A stretch of DNA of 64,000 bases from NCBI RefSeq assembly GCF_000149955.1, contig NC_030995.1, forward strand, positions 2,748,213 through 2,812,212, read 5' to 3'. Origin of the DNA: Fusarium oxysporum f. sp. lycopersici 4287. Taxonomy: Eukaryota; Ascomycota; Sordariomycetes; Hypocreales; Nectriaceae. Both the position numbers and the translations under genes were made by a program. The notes under the pieces were generated by a model. It was not told the origin of the DNA, did not search any database, and saw only the letters and a program-made list of their open reading frames with translations. Below are positions 60,597-64,000 of this stretch, piece by piece (position 1 is the stretch's first letter; each line of letters starts with the position of its first letter).

Positions 60597-61870
60597 CAGT
60601 GGGCTGCAAAAAGTATTCGCATCCCCCCTGTTCAGGAGAATGTCGTCTAGCCGGATCGGGATATCGTCAAGGGTGCCGCTTTAAGCTTGTATTTTCAAAG
60701 TAATAATATCACCTAGAACAGCTTTAGTACTTTATATACCAACCTTCTGCTGCAATTACAGCGTTAACCCTGTTCGGCATTATCTCACAGAGGTTTTGCA
60801 AGATCCTTTCTTTAAGACTATCCCAAGCTTCTATTGCAGCTAAGACTAAGGCATATTATATAGTAACTATATCCTCTGCATAAATTAGTTCCAGGTATAA
60901 CCTATAGATCTCGGCCTTTATTAATGCCCACAGATTCTCTATAGGGTTCAGGTCAGGCAAGTACGGCGGCCAGACTATCAGGTCGACCCCTAGCTCTTCC
61001 AGCAGCGCCTTAACGATCTAGGCTATATAAATAGAGGCATTATTATATATAAAGATATCTCCCGGTTAAAGGAACCACGGCAGGATAAAGCTATATAACT
61101 TATAGATGCTAATAGCATTAATATTACCGATAAGAGGCACCAACGGTATATAAGATCTGTAACTAAAGGCAGCCTAAAACATCTGCTATACAGCGCCTAG
61201 TCTCCTAGCTTCCTGAATATCCTATATATATAGGGCCTTGCAAGGCAATAAGAAGGTCTAGATAGGTCTTATGCCCTGATTACAGCGCACTATATACTTA
61301 TTACTCTATTTAACCCTCCTCTAATTAATACCTTAATATTATATAGCCTAATTAAGCCTTTTGCAAGCCTATAGTAGTATTAGGGCTATATATTTCTTCT
61401 GTATCTATTTCCTCTTATTTATCTTATATAAAAGGTATTATAATAGCCAAGTATTAATAGTATTATTAACTAAGCTAAGTAAGTCCCTTATTATAATATA
61501 TAAATCAGTTATAATAGTATTATATATCTGATTATATTACTCTTCTATAAGCTTTCGAGGTGCACCAGAGCAGGGCAAAGTAAGGTTATCCTCGCCGCAT
61601 TTTTCTTCGGATTTTATAGTTAACCAGATAATTGATTTTAGTATTTCTGGAAACCTATAAAAAAGCTCTCTCTAGCTATAGCCGGCACGTCGTAATTCGC
61701 AGATGCAAGACCGTAAAGATGGCGATAATTCCTTGCCTCGAGGCATCGTTATAGTGTTGTGGTGTGATATGCAAAAGCAGGGTTGAAAACGCGGTCCAAA
61801 TCGGGCTAGGTTAGGTGGCCCCACAAGGGGGGTTGCAGGGGGGATGCGAATACTTTTTGCAGCCAAGCTG
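60597..61870 (-). mobile_element. Tc1/mariner-family transposon relic (~1.27 kb)
   Basis: A perfect 29-bp inverted repeat lies at 60602-60630 and 61836-61864. The left tip reads TA-CAGTGGGCTGC, with the CAGTG start typical of Tc1-like ends. On the minus strand the interior encodes a transposase with WPPYLPDLNPIENLWALIKA near 60960, the region leading to the last acidic residue of the DDE/D triad. Numerous in-frame stops and TA-rich tracts (61000-61680) show inactivation, probably by RIP. The right tip reads CAGCTTGGCTGC preceded by AA rather than TA, so the ends are not flanked by a matching target duplication. Confidence 0.85.
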
Positions 61871-62410
61871 TTGTAGGTGGTTACCTCGAAATCCCCATGG
61901 TATGCCAGAGTGGCCATTCGCATTTTGGGAGGGCTGGAACGGAAAGTAAAGGTGTTTGCATGTGCCGTGTCCTTGTTGGGAGGTTGAGGGTTCGTCCAAG
62001 GCATCAGGCTTTCTATGTAAGACGTGGGTCGACCGAATAGTCTGGGTTGGACTGTTACACTCTGGGGCCGACACCGTGGGAGTCGAGGGGGGAGGCGGTA
62101 CTTGTGTAGTATATTGAGTCAAGGGATTTTCTTGTGACGAGGCGTCTCGGTGGAGGGTAGGTTCCTGAGCACACTCTATGATGTTGTTATCATTTTTGTC
62201 AGTGTTACGAAGGTCGGGGGTTTTGAAGCATTGAGGTGGCAGGATTTGCCCCCTCCGATAACGATCGCGTCTGGACTCTCGGAGTTCACAGGGAATGCCT
62301 TGGTCTTTGCAGTTCTGACAAGGCCGAGTCTCGACGACATTGCATCGAACACGGCGAGAGTTGCATGCGTAACATGCCTGATGTGCTCTTGATTTAATAC
62401 TTGGCTTCAT
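61871..62410 (-). pseudogene. Zn2Cys6 transcription factor, 3'-truncated at a transposon
   Basis: From the ATG at 62410 the frame encodes a complete zinc cluster, QACYACNSRRVRCN then RPCQNC and GIPCEL, and a linker rich in Pro, Ser, Thr and Gln. After about 180 residues it runs into the transposon end and stops inside it at 61811. No regulatory middle domain follows. The gene is therefore an N-terminal remnant. A truncated protein with only the DNA-binding domain could still be made and act as a competitor, but that is speculation. Confidence 0.75.
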
Positions 62411-63091
62411 GGTGGAATGCTTGAGACGAAAGGTATATTTGGAAAGGGGGTCGGTTGAGAGAAGCAGGATTCAGTCAACATGCCCGCCTTCTAACTACAT
62501 GCTATCGGCTTTTACAGCCCTCTGTGGAGTCAGGATGAGTATTTGGACCAATCAAAGCAATAATACCAGCTGCACTCGCTTAGATTACTTGAATTGTTAG
62601 TTAAATTGTCTTAGCTTATCTGTGCCTGTAGTCTCTTGAATAAGTATCTTGTACTTAGGACTCGTCGATGAAACGGCTCCAAATATATAATAAAGAACGA
62701 GATCGCTCCGCCGATTGCTCCGCCGCCAGAATGGCGGTAATATAATTTCTATTTCAAACCCTGCATACAAATACCGATACTAGTTTACAAACCATGATAT
62801 ACTCCCGCACGCACTTTGAATTGTAGGTCGAACTTGTAGATACAGGTCGAATATTTACACAACTTACCATCTTCGCTCTGTTAATCTCGGTCTCGATTTA
62901 GAAATGACATATTGTCACAAATTGATTTATCATTTTATATTGTCCTTCAATTTCGCTTGGAACCGAATTGTATGTAGCAAAGTTATCTAGTAAGGCTAAA
63001 GATAAGGTTTGCAAGCGATCAAGAAAGGTATATAAAACTGAACAGAAGTTCGTGAAATATCTCCGGTAGCGATAATGATACATTCCACATC
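62411..63091. other. Intergenic region, no gene seen
   Basis: This region lies upstream of the truncated zinc-cluster gene and downstream of the last gene of the window. It contains several CCGCC runs near 62705-62740 but no supported gene. Confidence 0.45.
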
Positions 63092-64000
63092 CTAATGCTG
63101 CACATCAGTAGCAGGAATCTCAAGTGTGGTGAATTCCCAAGTCTTTCCACCATCTGGAGTAGACATATCTCCCCCAGTCGCACCTTGATCCCAACCTCCA
63201 GTCTGGCCAAAACTGGCATCGGCTGTGCTCAGTACAATGGAAACATCCTCCCAGCCTGTATCTTTACGTTAGTCTGGCTTAGATAGCTAATAATACAAAG
63301 GAGCCTCACTATGGGCCGGAGCAGTAGAGCAAGTGCCTGCAGCACATTCGATAGAAATGTAGAAGATTTCTCCGTGTTCTCCCTTACCTATGGTGGCTTG
63401 TTAGCATCGTGTCATGGAGGATTCCACCTCGAACATACTAGTTGAAACAGTGGAAACGAGCTCATCGTCGATGTAGAGGTTCTGATCCCACATCTGGGTT
63501 TTGGAGTTGAGTTTATCGAAAGGTAAGTTAGCCGGATGTTCGATAACAGTTCTGACCTTGTCACCTACAGTGAGTCTTGACTCGGGATCCGGGGGTTGCC
63601 TTGACAGGGGTGCCGTTTTTGGCCTCGGAGCCTTGAATCTACGCGTTAATACGGGCACTCGAGCTGGATAGGTTGGAAGATCAATGTACTTACCAATCAG
63701 TGCATATGCAAAGTTGCACCACTTGTTCCCAAGATTCGAACAGTATCCGAGGCTTGGAAGTCTTAGCTAGCTGTTTCGTGACAAACATATTTACGGCTTG
63801 GTGCATTACCCTTCAGGCGAGTTCTGAGTAACTCCCTGCAAAAATGACGCTTCGTTTTGCATCATAATAGCGCTCCAAAGAGCAACGTCGCCATTGTTTG
63901 ATAGAGGGACATCTCCTAGCACAAGCGTTGCTGAAGCTTCTTGGATGTAGGCATCAGCCTTGGCAAAAAGAGTAACAACATCGAGGTTAGCGACTGCTGG
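63092..64000 (-). pseudogene. Conserved fungal protein of unknown function, partial, with a one-base frameshift
   Basis: Exons 64000-63810 (open at the window edge), 63761-63694, 63631-63439, 63387-63310 and 63255-63092 splice with matching phases except the third. That exon is 193 nt long where its flanking phases need a multiple of three plus three, so one base is extra. The frame changes near 63582-63590. Visible segments are NLGNKWCNFAYALIG, GSEAKNGTPVKATPGSR, LTVGDKV, MWDQNLYIDDELVSTVST, GEIFYISIECAAGTC, and a C-terminal GGDMSTPDGGKTW. Paired cysteines and Trp/Asp-rich strands suggest a beta-sandwich protein, but I cannot name the family. It may be a pseudogene or carry a sequencing error. 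Confidence 0.6.

Noticed and set aside
59773..60609. Intact PLP enzyme starting inside the transposon end
   Set aside because: The first codon would be TTG within the inverted repeat, and the PLP-lysine region of the family is missing.
1..64000. CRISPR arrays, bacterial operons or insertion sequences
   Set aside because: No regularly spaced repeats and no prokaryotic gene organisation; introns show nuclear fungal DNA.

Overview
The window is nuclear DNA of a filamentous ascomycete (Pezizomycotina). Genes carry many short introns (about 45-80 nt) with GT..AG ends and CTAAC/CTGAC-like branch points. Zn2Cys6 regulators are frequent. Several TA-rich blocks look degraded by repeat-induced point mutation (RIP), and an NLR with WD40 repeats sits at the left edge. 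Genus cannot be fixed from the sequence alone. Two assembly gaps of N are present (16451-16749 and 19605-20102).

Layout. (1) 1-3.1 kb: 3' part of a NACHT/WD40 NLR-like gene, then about 1.6 kb of RIP-type AT-rich DNA holding a small inverted-repeat element. (2) Module A, 4.7-19 kb: THEM6-like thioesterase, a pseudogene of a cytochrome b5/acyl-CoA dehydrogenase, an HSDL2-like short-chain dehydrogenase, a pseudogene of a long-chain acyl-CoA synthetase, a kappa-class GST/HCCA isomerase, a Zn2Cys6 regulator and an SCP2 sterol-carrier protein. The set looks like a peroxisomal-type acyl-CoA module that is decaying. Its promoters share many CCTCGG/CCGAGG boxes. (3) 20-32 kb: a laccase-type multicopper oxidase, a 16-exon GH31 protein best read as an alpha-1,4-glucan lyase, and a Zn2Cys6 regulator.

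(4) Module B, 31.8-56.7 kb: a Fungal_trans_2-like protein, a fusion of an EutQ-like cupin with a class III aminotransferase, acetoacetyl-CoA synthetase ending in a peroxisomal signal, two DAO-type FAD oxidases, an amidase, an amino-acid/GABA-type permease, an aldehyde dehydrogenase, a self-sufficient CYP505 P450-reductase and a Zn2Cys6 regulator. Five intergenic promoter regions of this module carry a CCGACGG everted-CGG box, four of them in a longer shared form. I read it as an uncharacterised uptake-and-catabolism cluster for an amide- or amine-containing acyl compound. The zinc-cluster gene at its right end requires a 3-nt micro-exon to read correctly.

(5) 56.7-64 kb: about 3 kb without a recognisable gene, then a Tc1/mariner relic lying exactly between a 5'-truncated PLP enzyme (ACC deaminase/D-cysteine desulfhydrase type) and a 3'-truncated Zn2Cys6 gene. 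The window ends in a partial conserved gene that carries a one-base frameshift.

Exon coordinates were worked out by hand from splice signals, frame and family conservation. No database search or transcript evidence was available.
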